Positions 15,830 through 22,300 of a DNA stretch of 39,472 nucleotides are shown here, one piece after another. The stretch lies in contig JAEINL010000035.1 of NCBI GenBank assembly GCA_016342655.1, forward strand, positions 1 to 39,472, in the 5' to 3' direction. Source of the DNA: Sphaerochaeta sp. (lineage in GTDB: Bacteria; Spirochaetota; Spirochaetia; Sphaerochaetales; Sphaerochaetaceae). The stretch's first letter is position 1; every line of letters starts with the position of its first letter. A program made the translations under genes and the position numbers. Below the pieces are notes generated by a model, which worked only from the letters and a program-made list of their open reading frames with translations, made no database searches and was not told the origin of the DNA.

Positions 15830-17101
15830 ATGAGAAAACGTATTTTGATTGCTTTATTGGTGTTTCTCACCGCGACGACCATGGTGTTCGCACAAGGAGT
15901 AGCTGAACCGAAGGCGAAGAGCAATTCGCTGGAAATCTTCAGTTGGTGGACAGCTGGTGGTGAGGCCGATGGGTTACAGGCAATGGTGGATGTGTTCAAC
16001 AAGAAATATCCAGACATTGAAATCATCAATGCTACTGTCGCAGGCGGTGCAGGAACCAATGCCAAGGCAGTGTTGGCAACTAGAATGCAGGGAGGAAATC
16101 CCCCAGATGCCTTCCAGGTGCACGCTGGACATGAATTGATTGACACTTGGGTTGTAGCTGACTTTATGGAGCCGATTACTTTCATTCTTGAAGATAACGG
16201 ATGGATGGATAAGTTTCCCGCTGATGTTATTGACATTATATCCTATAAGGGAGAGGTCTATAGCATTCCTGTAAACATCCATCGTTCAAATGTTATGTGG
16301 TATAGCCCGAGCCTTTTCAAGAAGTTTAATCTAAAAGTTCCCAATACGATAGAAGAGTTTTTCAAGGTAGCCGAAGTCTTCAAGGCTAATGGCATTCCTG
16401 CCCTTGCCCTTGGTGATAATGAGAGCTGGACTGAAACGCACCTTCTGGAAAGTGTAATTCTGGCAAATACCGGTGCTGAGAAGTATCGTTCACTTTGGCA
16501 GGGTAAAGTTTCTTGGAATGATTCTCAGGTAAGAAAAGGGCTGTCAGACTATGCCAAGATGATGGCGTATACCAACCGCGACCACGCAGCTCTTGCAAAC
16601 ATGGATGCTGCTGGATACGTAGCTGAGGGTAAGGCAGCCATGAACGTCATGGGTGACTGGGCAGCCGGATACTACTACTCCCAGGGATTCAAGCAGGGGC
16701 TTGATTGGGATTGGGCTCCCGCTCCAGGGACAAAAGGTAATTTCATCATGCTCTCTGACTCTTTCGGACTTGCGAAAAATGCTCCCAACCGTGACAATGT
16801 GATCAAGTGGTTGGCACTCTGCGCATCGAAGGAAGGCCAGGATGCCTTCAACCCAATAAAGGGATCGATTCCTTCCAGGATTGATGGTGACAGGTCTAAG
16901 TATGATGCATATCTCAATGCCGCTATGAATGACTTTGCAACCAACGCCATTGTGCCCAGCGTTGCACACGGTGCTGCCATTTCAGAGCCATGGCTTACGA
17001 GAATTAATGACATCATGAGTGTGTTCACGACAGAATTGAATGTGGATAAGGCCATGAAGGAATTCCAGGCTGCATCCGATAGGTACGCACCCAAGAACTA
17101 G
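15830..17101 (+). CDS. Sugar ABC transporter substrate-binding protein (CUT1)
   Basis: This extracytoplasmic solute-binding protein of 423 residues has an N-terminal signal peptide of about 22 residues (RILIALLVFLTATTMVFA). The start of the mature part, SLEIFSWWTAGGEADGLQAM, and the segments NPPDAFQVHAG and KAAMNVMGDWAAGYY are typical of glucose/oligosaccharide-type binding proteins of the CUT1 class. There is no lipobox cysteine, so it is soluble or anchored by its uncleaved signal. AAAGGAG lies before ATG 15830. Two CUT1 permeases follow, but no ATPase gene is present in the operon, so a shared MsmK-type ATPase elsewhere is likely. The ligand is presumably the sugar handled by the surrounding enzymes. 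Confidence 0.94.
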   Translation: MRKRILIALLVFLTATTMVFAQGVAEPKAKSNSLEIFSWWTAGGEADGLQAMVDVFNKKYPDIEIINATVAGGAGTNAKAVLATRMQGGNPPDAFQVHAGHELIDTWVVADFMEPITFILEDNGWMDKFPADVIDIISYKGEVYSIPVNIHRSNVMWYSPSLFKKFNLKVPNTIEEFFKVAEVFKANGIPALALGDNESWTETHLLESVILANTGAEKYRSLWQGKVSWNDSQVRKGLSDYAKMMAYTNRDHAALANMDAAGYVAEGKAAMNVMGDWAAGYYYSQGFKQGLDWDWAPAPGTKGNFIMLSDSFGLAKNAPNRDNVIKWLALCASKEGQDAFNPIKGSIPSRIDGDRSKYDAYLNAAMNDFATNAIVPSVAHGAAISEPWLTRINDIMSVFTTELNVDKAMKEFQAASDRYAPKN

Positions 17102-17122
17102 GGTATCTAATTCTTAATCGAA

Positions 17123-17155
17123 ATGAGTGGTTGCAAATTTTTTGCAGCCACTCAT
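17123..17155 (+). promoter_or_regulatory. Intercistronic hairpin after the binding-protein gene
   Basis: Arms of 15 bases at 17123-17137 and 17141-17155 pair fully with one G-U wobble, leaving a TTT loop. No U run follows, so it is more likely an RNA-stabilising or partial-attenuation hairpin than a full terminator. Such elements often keep binding-protein mRNA more abundant than permease mRNA. Confidence 0.7.
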
Positions 17156-17175
17156 CTACAAAGAAAAGAGGCACT

Positions 17176-18069
17176 ATGTACTGTCCAAAAAAAGATGTCC
17201 GTCTGGCGGTTATGATACTACTCCCTCTGCTGGCCTTGTTGTTTCTCTTTATCTACGGGTTTATCATTTGGTCCTTGAGGGTCTCTTTTACAGACTGGAA
17301 TGGGATTTTACCCAATATGACATGGGTAGGATTTGATAACTACAAGTTACTTTTTTCTTCACAACGATTCCAGACAGATCTTCGTAATACATTTTTCTTC
17401 ACCATCTTCTTTATCGCTATCTGTATTTTTGGAGGATTTTCCCTTAGCTATCTGTTATATTCAAAACTAAAGGGCGAGGCCCTTTTTCGGACCATCTACC
17501 TGTTTCCTCTTTCCCTTTCTTTTGTTGTAACTGGCGTGTTGTGGAGATGGATATTCAGTCCTGAAGTTGGCTTGAACGCCCTGTTGCGTATGATAGGATT
17601 CAAGGCAGAGTTTGGGTGGTTTACCTCAACATATAGTATTGGGGGATTCAATGTCGCCCTTATTGCCCTGATACTAGCCGCTTCCTGGCAATACATGGGG
17701 TATACGATGGCAATGTTCCTTGCTGGGCTTCGAGGTATTCCAGACCAGTTGATTGAATCAGCACAAATTGATGGGGCTGGAGAATTCATGATAATTCAGA
17801 AAATTATTCTCCCCATCATAAAACCGATTACCTTCTCTGCGATGATAGTCCTCGGCCACGTATCACTTAAAATCTTTGACTTGGCGTACGCCATGACAGG
17901 TAAGGGACCGGCTTTTGTCACGGACTTTCCCGGCTTGTTCATGTTTGAAACCACCTTCAGAGGTAATCACTATGCAGAGGGTGCGGCCATATCCATAATG
18001 ATGCTTTTGCTGGTTGCATTGGTTATTGTCCCCTACCTGTACTCAACGTTTAGGGAGGAAAATCGATGA
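17176..18069 (+). CDS. Sugar ABC transporter permease (first of two, CUT1)
   Basis: This inner-membrane permease of 297 residues is of the MalF/UgpA type. Six hydrophobic segments are visible, beginning with VMILLPLLALLFLFIYGFII. The cytoplasmic EAA loop reads LIESAQIDGAGEFMIIQKII, with the ATPase-contact Gly of DGAG. I chose ATG 17176, with AAGAGG upstream, over a TTG at 17131 that lies inside the intercistronic hairpin. The stop overlaps the second permease by ATGA, so the two are translationally coupled and should form a heterodimer. Confidence 0.93.
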   Translation: MYCPKKDVRLAVMILLPLLALLFLFIYGFIIWSLRVSFTDWNGILPNMTWVGFDNYKLLFSSQRFQTDLRNTFFFTIFFIAICIFGGFSLSYLLYSKLKGEALFRTIYLFPLSLSFVVTGVLWRWIFSPEVGLNALLRMIGFKAEFGWFTSTYSIGGFNVALIALILAASWQYMGYTMAMFLAGLRGIPDQLIESAQIDGAGEFMIIQKIILPIIKPITFSAMIVLGHVSLKIFDLAYAMTGKGPAFVTDFPGLFMFETTFRGNHYAEGAAISIMMLLLVALVIVPYLYSTFREENR

Positions 18070-18890
18070 AAACCAGAGCCTTAAACAAAACCATAAAATA
18101 TATATTTGCCATAATTGCCGTGCTCTGTTTCCTGTTTCCTCTCTATATTGTATTGAATAACAGTCTCAAACCTTTCAGCGAAGTTCGCATCAGCGAAATG
18201 TGGTTGCCTGCACAAAATCCAAGTTTTGAGGGTTTCATAGAGGCGTTCTCCAAGCTTTCACAGAATATGAAAAATAGTTTTCTGCTGGTAACTCCCGTGT
18301 GCTTTTTTTTAATTTTGTTCGGTTCAGTCATTGGGTTCATCTTTGCCAAGGTCAGGTTCCAATTTTCGAATGTTCTTTTTGCTCTGGTCATATTTGGGAT
18401 GTTCATACCATACCAGAGTATCCTCATCCCATTGGTGAGGAGCATGAATACAGTCCATCTCTATGGAAAGCTTAGTGGGCTGATAGTGACCCACATCGTC
18501 TATGGCCTGCCTATCTCTTCGCTTATGTTCCGAAACTATTATGCAAAGATTCCTGATGAACTAATCGAAGCAGGCATGATTGATGGCCTCCGTCTTTGGG
18601 GGGTCTTCACCAAAATAGTGGTGCCCATATCACTCCCTACAATGGTTGTTGTGCTCATCTGGCAGTTTACCAGTGTGTGGAATGATTTCCTTTTTGCTGT
18701 GGTTCTTACCCAAAGGCCTTCCATCCAGCCTATTACCGTTGCACTGCAGAATCTTGCAGGTACCCAGGTGATAGAATGGAACGTACAGATGGCTGGAGCC
18801 CTCATTGCAGCACTACCAACCCTGTGTGTCTATATTTTCCTTGGGAAATACTTTATCCAAGGATTACTTTCAGGTTCTGTAAAGGGGTAG
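18066..18890 (+). CDS. Sugar ABC transporter permease (second of two, CUT1)
   Basis: This inner-membrane permease of 274 residues is of the MalG/UgpE type. It has about six hydrophobic helices, starting with YIFAIIAVLCFLFPLYIVL. The EAA loop is LIEAGMIDGLRLWGVFTKI, and the PISLPT segment that follows is typical of this subunit. The start is ATG 18066, overlapping the previous stop, with GGGAGG upstream. It partners the preceding permease and the binding protein. Together they lack a dedicated ATPase gene in this window. Confidence 0.94.
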   Translation: MKTRALNKTIKYIFAIIAVLCFLFPLYIVLNNSLKPFSEVRISEMWLPAQNPSFEGFIEAFSKLSQNMKNSFLLVTPVCFFLILFGSVIGFIFAKVRFQFSNVLFALVIFGMFIPYQSILIPLVRSMNTVHLYGKLSGLIVTHIVYGLPISSLMFRNYYAKIPDELIEAGMIDGLRLWGVFTKIVVPISLPTMVVVLIWQFTSVWNDFLFAVVLTQRPSIQPITVALQNLAGTQVIEWNVQMAGALIAALPTLCVYIFLGKYFIQGLLSGSVKG

Positions 18891-18892
18891 GT

Positions 18893-19819
18893 ATGGCAGG
18901 AATTCTCTTTATAGGTGTTGATATCGGGGGGACGAAGACCTCTGTCTCGCTAGGCAATGAAGAGGGACAAATCATCAACAAGGTACAATTTATTACCAAA
19001 AAAGAGCCTCAGGAGGTTCTCTCCGAGTGTTATGTAGCTATTGACCAACTGCTGTTCACTATTGACAAGCAAATGGTCAAAGCGCTTGGGATAAGTTGTG
19101 GAGGTCCCCTGGACAGTAAGGAGGGGATTATCCAATCACCTCCCAACCTTCCTTTGTGGGATGATATTCCTGTGGTAAGGCTATTTCAACAGCATACAAA
19201 TATTCCTTCCTATCTGGAAAACGATGCAAATGCCTGTGCCTTGGCTGAATGGCTTTGGGGAAGTGCCAAGGGGTGTGACTCCATGATCTTCCTCACTTTC
19301 GGTACAGGCCTGGGAGCAGGCCTTATTCTTGATGGGCGTCTCTATCGCGGTAGCTGTGGTCTGGCAGGAGAGATCGGGCATTGGCGCATGAAGGATACTG
19401 GTCCGCTGTGCTATGGCAAGAGAGGCTCTTGGGAGGGTTTTTGTAGCGGATCGGGGATAAGAGAACTCTATAGGGCTAAGACGAACATAAACCTTTCAGC
19501 CAAGGATGTTTGTCTTTTGGCAGAAAAGGGTGATGAGCCTGCACTCTCTGTTATTGAGACGAGTGCAAGGGCTTTGGGGCAGGGGCTTGCTCTGCTCATT
19601 GATCTTCTCAACCCACAATGCATTGTCATAGGCAGTATTTTCAGCCGAAGCGAAGCCCTGTTCAGAGGTTTCATGGAAGAAGAGATTCAGAAAGAGGCAC
19701 TTGTACAGACGGCCAATGTCTGTAAGGTATATCCTTCGGCATTAGGTGAAAATTTAGGAGACATGGCTGCACTGGGCATTGCTATGGATAGATATAAACA
19801 AAGAGGGAAACAGGTATGA
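18893..19819 (+). CDS. ROK-family sugar kinase without the usual zinc motif
   Basis: This predicted ATP-dependent hexose-type kinase has 308 residues. The N-terminal phosphate loop is FIGVDIGGTKTSVS, the catalytic Asp lies in LENDANACALAEW, and the second phosphate loop is TFGTGLGAGLILDG, with GEIGHWR downstream. ROK kinases usually carry a CxCGxxGCxE zinc site; here the stretch is GPLCYGKRGSWEGFCSG, with only one of those Cys positions filled. A kinase subgroup without structural zinc is likely rather than an inactive protein, because the other motifs are intact. The start is ATG 18893 with AAAGGGG upstream. It overlaps the SIS gene by ATGA. It probably phosphorylates the imported or epimerised sugar. 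Confidence 0.9.
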   Translation: MAGILFIGVDIGGTKTSVSLGNEEGQIINKVQFITKKEPQEVLSECYVAIDQLLFTIDKQMVKALGISCGGPLDSKEGIIQSPPNLPLWDDIPVVRLFQQHTNIPSYLENDANACALAEWLWGSAKGCDSMIFLTFGTGLGAGLILDGRLYRGSCGLAGEIGHWRMKDTGPLCYGKRGSWEGFCSGSGIRELYRAKTNINLSAKDVCLLAEKGDEPALSVIETSARALGQGLALLIDLLNPQCIVIGSIFSRSEALFRGFMEEEIQKEALVQTANVCKVYPSALGENLGDMAALGIAMDRYKQRGKQV

Positions 19820-20445
19820 AAACAGGATTGCATGAGTTGTTGCAACGATATCCACAGCTTTCCAGTATAGGAGCTGAGCTTTCTGAGGCGGCGGACCTTC
19901 TCCAGCAGAGTGTGTCAGACAAGGGGAAAATTTTGGTCTGTGGCAATGGTGGCAGTGCATCCGATGCTGACCACATCGTGGGGGAACTCATGAAGAGGTT
20001 TGTCAAAGAACGTCCCATCACAAAGGAACTTCAAGAATCCCTAAAAAAAATTGATCCTGAAAAGGGGGCTATGCTTGCCTCTTCACTGGAAGGCAGTATT
20101 CCCGCTATCTGCCTTTCTGCACATACTGCACTTTCCACCGCTTTTGGTAATGATGTGGACAGCTCTATCTCGTATGCCCAGCAAGTGAGCGGCTATGGTG
20201 TTTCTGGTGATGTGTTCTGGGGGCTCTCAACTTCCGGGAATGCCAAGAACGTCCTCAATGCCGCTCTTGTAGCCAAGGCCAAAGGCTTGAAGGTATTGGG
20301 CATGACAGGCGAAAGTGGAGGCCTCCTTAAGGATCTGTGTGATGTCTGCATCAGAGTTCCTGAGAGGGAAACCTTCAAAGTGCAGGAGCTTCATCTTCCT
20401 ATCTATCACTGGCTCTGTATCTATCTTGAATCGTTTTATTGGTAG
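19816..20445 (+). CDS. SIS-domain phosphosugar isomerase, GmhA-like
   Basis: This 209-residue SIS-domain protein aligns well with sedoheptulose-7-phosphate isomerase GmhA. It has CGNGGSASDADHIVGEL, GLSTSGNAKNVL, GMTGESGGLL, CIRVP and VQELHLPIYHW. The His and Glu of HIVGEL and the Gln and second His of QELHLPIYH match metal and catalytic positions of GmhA, so an active isomerase is likely. An insert of about 25 residues (RPITKELQESLKKIDPE region) follows the first motif, typical of a SIS subgroup found near sugar transporters. It overlaps the ROK gene by four bases. GmhA makes D-glycero-D-manno-heptose 7-phosphate from sedoheptulose 7-phosphate; the reverse reaction could feed the pentose phosphate pathway. 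Confidence 0.87.
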   Translation: MKTGLHELLQRYPQLSSIGAELSEAADLLQQSVSDKGKILVCGNGGSASDADHIVGELMKRFVKERPITKELQESLKKIDPEKGAMLASSLEGSIPAICLSAHTALSTAFGNDVDSSISYAQQVSGYGVSGDVFWGLSTSGNAKNVLNAALVAKAKGLKVLGMTGESGGLLKDLCDVCIRVPERETFKVQELHLPIYHWLCIYLESFYW

Positions 20446-20454
20446 GAGGTGTGT

Positions 20455-21168
20455 ATGCAGTTACTTCCAGGCCTGTTTCAGATTGGGGGGAGCCTATCGG
20501 GTTTGACTGCGAACCAGGTAGCCGGTCCTTTTGATGATTGCAATGTCTATGCCCTTAAGATCAAAGAACATATTGTTCTGATTGATTGTGGTAACGGAGA
20601 GACCTTCGGGCAGATTGAACAGAATATGCTCTCTTGGGGACTTGATCCCAAGGCCATATCCACCTGCCTGTTAACCCACGCCCACTACGACCATGCCAAT
20701 GCTGGCTCAATTCTCAAAAAAAAGGGTATCACTCTAATTGCACACTCACAGTGTGCTGATGCTGTGAAAACAGGAGATGAGCGGTGCTGTGGCTTTTTAT
20801 ATCATAGAAAATTTCAACCATTTGAAGTCGATAAGAGTATTCTGGATGGGCAACAGCTCAATCTTCACGGTCTTTCCATAGAAGGTATTCACCTGCCTGG
20901 ACACACACAAGGGTGTACTGCCTATATGATCACATGGGAGGGTAAACGGGTGTTGTTTTCTGGAGATGTGATAGGGACTCTGGGATACGGGCACTTTGGT
21001 TGGGATGGATCCATAGATTTTGACAAACAAACATATATCAATTCTTTACGTAAAATGGCCAGGCTTGACTTTGATGTCATGCTCCCGGGGCATGGACTCT
21101 GCTCGTTCTGCCGTCCATTGGATAGGGTAGAGACGAGTCTGAATGAAGCCATGATCCAATGGAGGTGA
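20455..21168 (+). CDS. Metallo-beta-lactamase-fold hydrolase
   Basis: This 237-residue MBL-fold hydrolase is probably cytosolic. The metal motif is THAHYDHANAG (HxHxDH) near residues 75-85; further ligands lie in LPGHTQGC, SGDVIG and LPGHG. The sequence is of the general glyoxalase-II-like or phosphoesterase type, and no specific substrate is indicated. AGGAGG five bases before ATG 20455 is a strong ribosome site; the GTG six bases earlier overlaps that site and is unlikely. It is the last gene of the carbohydrate operon and is followed by a shared terminator. A role in clearing a toxic or blocked sugar intermediate is possible but unsupported. Confidence 0.88.
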   Translation: MQLLPGLFQIGGSLSGLTANQVAGPFDDCNVYALKIKEHIVLIDCGNGETFGQIEQNMLSWGLDPKAISTCLLTHAHYDHANAGSILKKKGITLIAHSQCADAVKTGDERCCGFLYHRKFQPFEVDKSILDGQQLNLHGLSIEGIHLPGHTQGCTAYMITWEGKRVLFSGDVIGTLGYGHFGWDGSIDFDKQTYINSLRKMARLDFDVMLPGHGLCSFCRPLDRVETSLNEAMIQWR

Positions 21169-21181
21169 GTAATCACAAAAA

Positions 21182-21203
21182 AGGGAACCCTTGCAGGTTC
21201 CCT
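21182..21203. terminator. Bidirectional terminator between the operon end and the RRM gene
   Basis: The arms AGGGAACC (21182-21189) and GGTTCCCT (21196-21203) surround a six-base loop. Seven A residues precede the left arm, giving a U run in the minus direction. In the plus direction the tail CTTTGC is weaker. It ends the minus-strand RRM transcript and probably the operon. Confidence 0.8.
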
Positions 21204-21224
21204 CTTTGCTAGGTCGTCCGAGGA

Positions 21225-21503
21225 CTAGTAGCGGTTGTTATTGTAAGACGGGCGGGGCTTTGCAATGGCTTCGTTAACGCGGAGGTTACGGCCATCGATT
21301 TCCTTACCGTCGAGCTGTGAGATAGCGGCTTCTGCAGCAGAATCCTCTTCCATCTCTACGAAACCAAAGCCCTTGGGGCGACGAGTTTCGCGGTCAATGA
21401 TGATATTTGCAGACAGAACGTTACCGTACTGTGCGAACAGGTCCCGAAGTTCTTCTTCGGAGGTGTTGTAACTCATGTTACCAACGTAAATTTTCTTTGC
21501 CAT
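21225..21503 (-). CDS. Small RNA-binding protein with one RRM domain
   Basis: This 92-residue protein consists of one RNA recognition motif plus a short basic tail. RNP2 is KIYVGNMSYN at residues 3-12, and RNP1 is KGFGFVEM near 42-49. The C-terminus PRPSYNNNRY is short and Asn/Arg-rich. It binds single-stranded RNA and is comparable to the cold-induced RRM proteins of cyanobacteria and other bacteria, where it may act as an RNA chaperone. The start is ATG 21503, eight bases after AAAGGA; an ATG nine bases earlier directly touches the ribosome site and is unlikely. The leader contains a perfect hairpin, and a terminator follows the stop. It appears monocistronic. Confidence 0.93.
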   Translation of the reverse strand: MAKKIYVGNMSYNTSEEELRDLFAQYGNVLSANIIIDRETRRPKGFGFVEMEEDSAAEAAISQLDGKEIDGRNLRVNEAIAKPRPSYNNNRY

Positions 21504-21516
21504 TAAAAGCATCCTT

Positions 21517-21534
21517 TACAGGCTTAAGCCTGTA
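21517..21534 (-). promoter_or_regulatory. Perfect palindrome in the RRM gene leader
   Basis: An 18-base perfect palindrome with core ACAGGCTTAAGCCTGT lies directly before AAAGGA of the RRM gene. In RNA it would be a seven-bp stem with a TTAA loop near the 5' end, since TATTAT (a possible -10) lies just upstream on that strand. It could be a protein or RNA control site. Confidence 0.6.
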
Positions 21535-21904
21535 TTCATAATATCGCTCTATTTGGCGCAGTCTTGAACTTTTTTGCCTGTCTGCTGGAGGATTCAGTAA
21601 AGAATGCATACATACTAAGATAGGAAAACGGACTAGCTGCAACTCAAAAAACTAAAGCAACTGCATATTATCATGGACGCCAGATAATGTCAATCTGCTA
21701 TTCAGACTACTTGTAAATCATTGTGGATTTATTGATATTTTTGATATATACGTCTGTACTATGCGAATAATCCTAGCAAAAAGCCAAGAAACTGGAGCTG
21801 CGACCTGTTTTATGAGAGACCTTTGTCCTAATCTGAGAAAAATAGCAGTTCTCCTGGATCATAGCCAGAACTGCTGCTAAGATACTCACCAGAGGGTACA
21901 TGCG
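21535..21904. other. Intergenic region between RRM and Nudix genes
   Basis: About 370 bases carry no convincing gene. They hold the RRM promoter region on the minus strand and the upstream region of the Nudix gene. A bulged hairpin at about 21843-21876 (AGCAGTT pairing with AACTGCT, then CTGG with CCAG) precedes the Nudix ribosome site. No clear promoter was found. Confidence 0.5.
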
Positions 21905-22297
21905 ATGAAACATTTAGAGGTGGCGGCTGCGCTAATCATACAAGACAACAAGGTCTTTGCAGCCCAGCGTGGGGATGGGGGCGAACTAGCCAGGAGATGG
22001 GAGTTTCCCGGTGGGAAGCTAGAACCGGGAGAGAAGGGTGAAAAGGCTATCGTAAGGGAGATCTTTGAGGAGCTTGGAACACAAATTACAGTTCGAAGAC
22101 ATGTCCTCAGCGTTGAACATCAGTACAGTACCTTCTCCATAACTCTCCATGGCTACCTCTGTGAACTTGTTGGGGTTGAACCCACTCTCAGTGAACACCT
22201 GGCATCCAAGTGGTTGGAAAAAGACCAACTCTTTTCTGTCTCTTGGGCAGAAGCAGACCTTCCACTCGTCAAGGCAGTTGCCGCCTTGTTGGAATAG
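21905..22297 (+). CDS. Nudix hydrolase, MutT-like
   Basis: This cytosolic Nudix pyrophosphohydrolase of 130 residues is in the style of 8-oxo-dGTP diphosphatases and small (deoxy)nucleoside triphosphate hydrolases. The Nudix box starts GGKLEPGEKGEKA and ends REIFEELGT, so all consensus Gly, Glu and Arg positions are present. The N-terminus VAAALIIQDNKVFAAQRGDG and WEFPGGK are typical. AGAGGG lies seven bases before ATG 21905. Only three bases separate it from the helicase gene, so they are one transcript. I recall Nudix genes adjoining or fused to DUF3427 helicases in other bacteria, which would suggest a joint role in nucleotide clearance or DNA damage. Confidence 0.92.
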   Translation: MKHLEVAAALIIQDNKVFAAQRGDGGELARRWEFPGGKLEPGEKGEKAIVREIFEELGTQITVRRHVLSVEHQYSTFSITLHGYLCELVGVEPTLSEHLASKWLEKDQLFSVSWAEADLPLVKAVAALLE

Positions 22298-22300
22298 CAG

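Noticed and set aside
21843..21876. Bulged hairpin before the Nudix gene as a riboswitch or terminator
   Set aside because: The stem is interrupted, no U run follows and no known riboswitch motif is visible.
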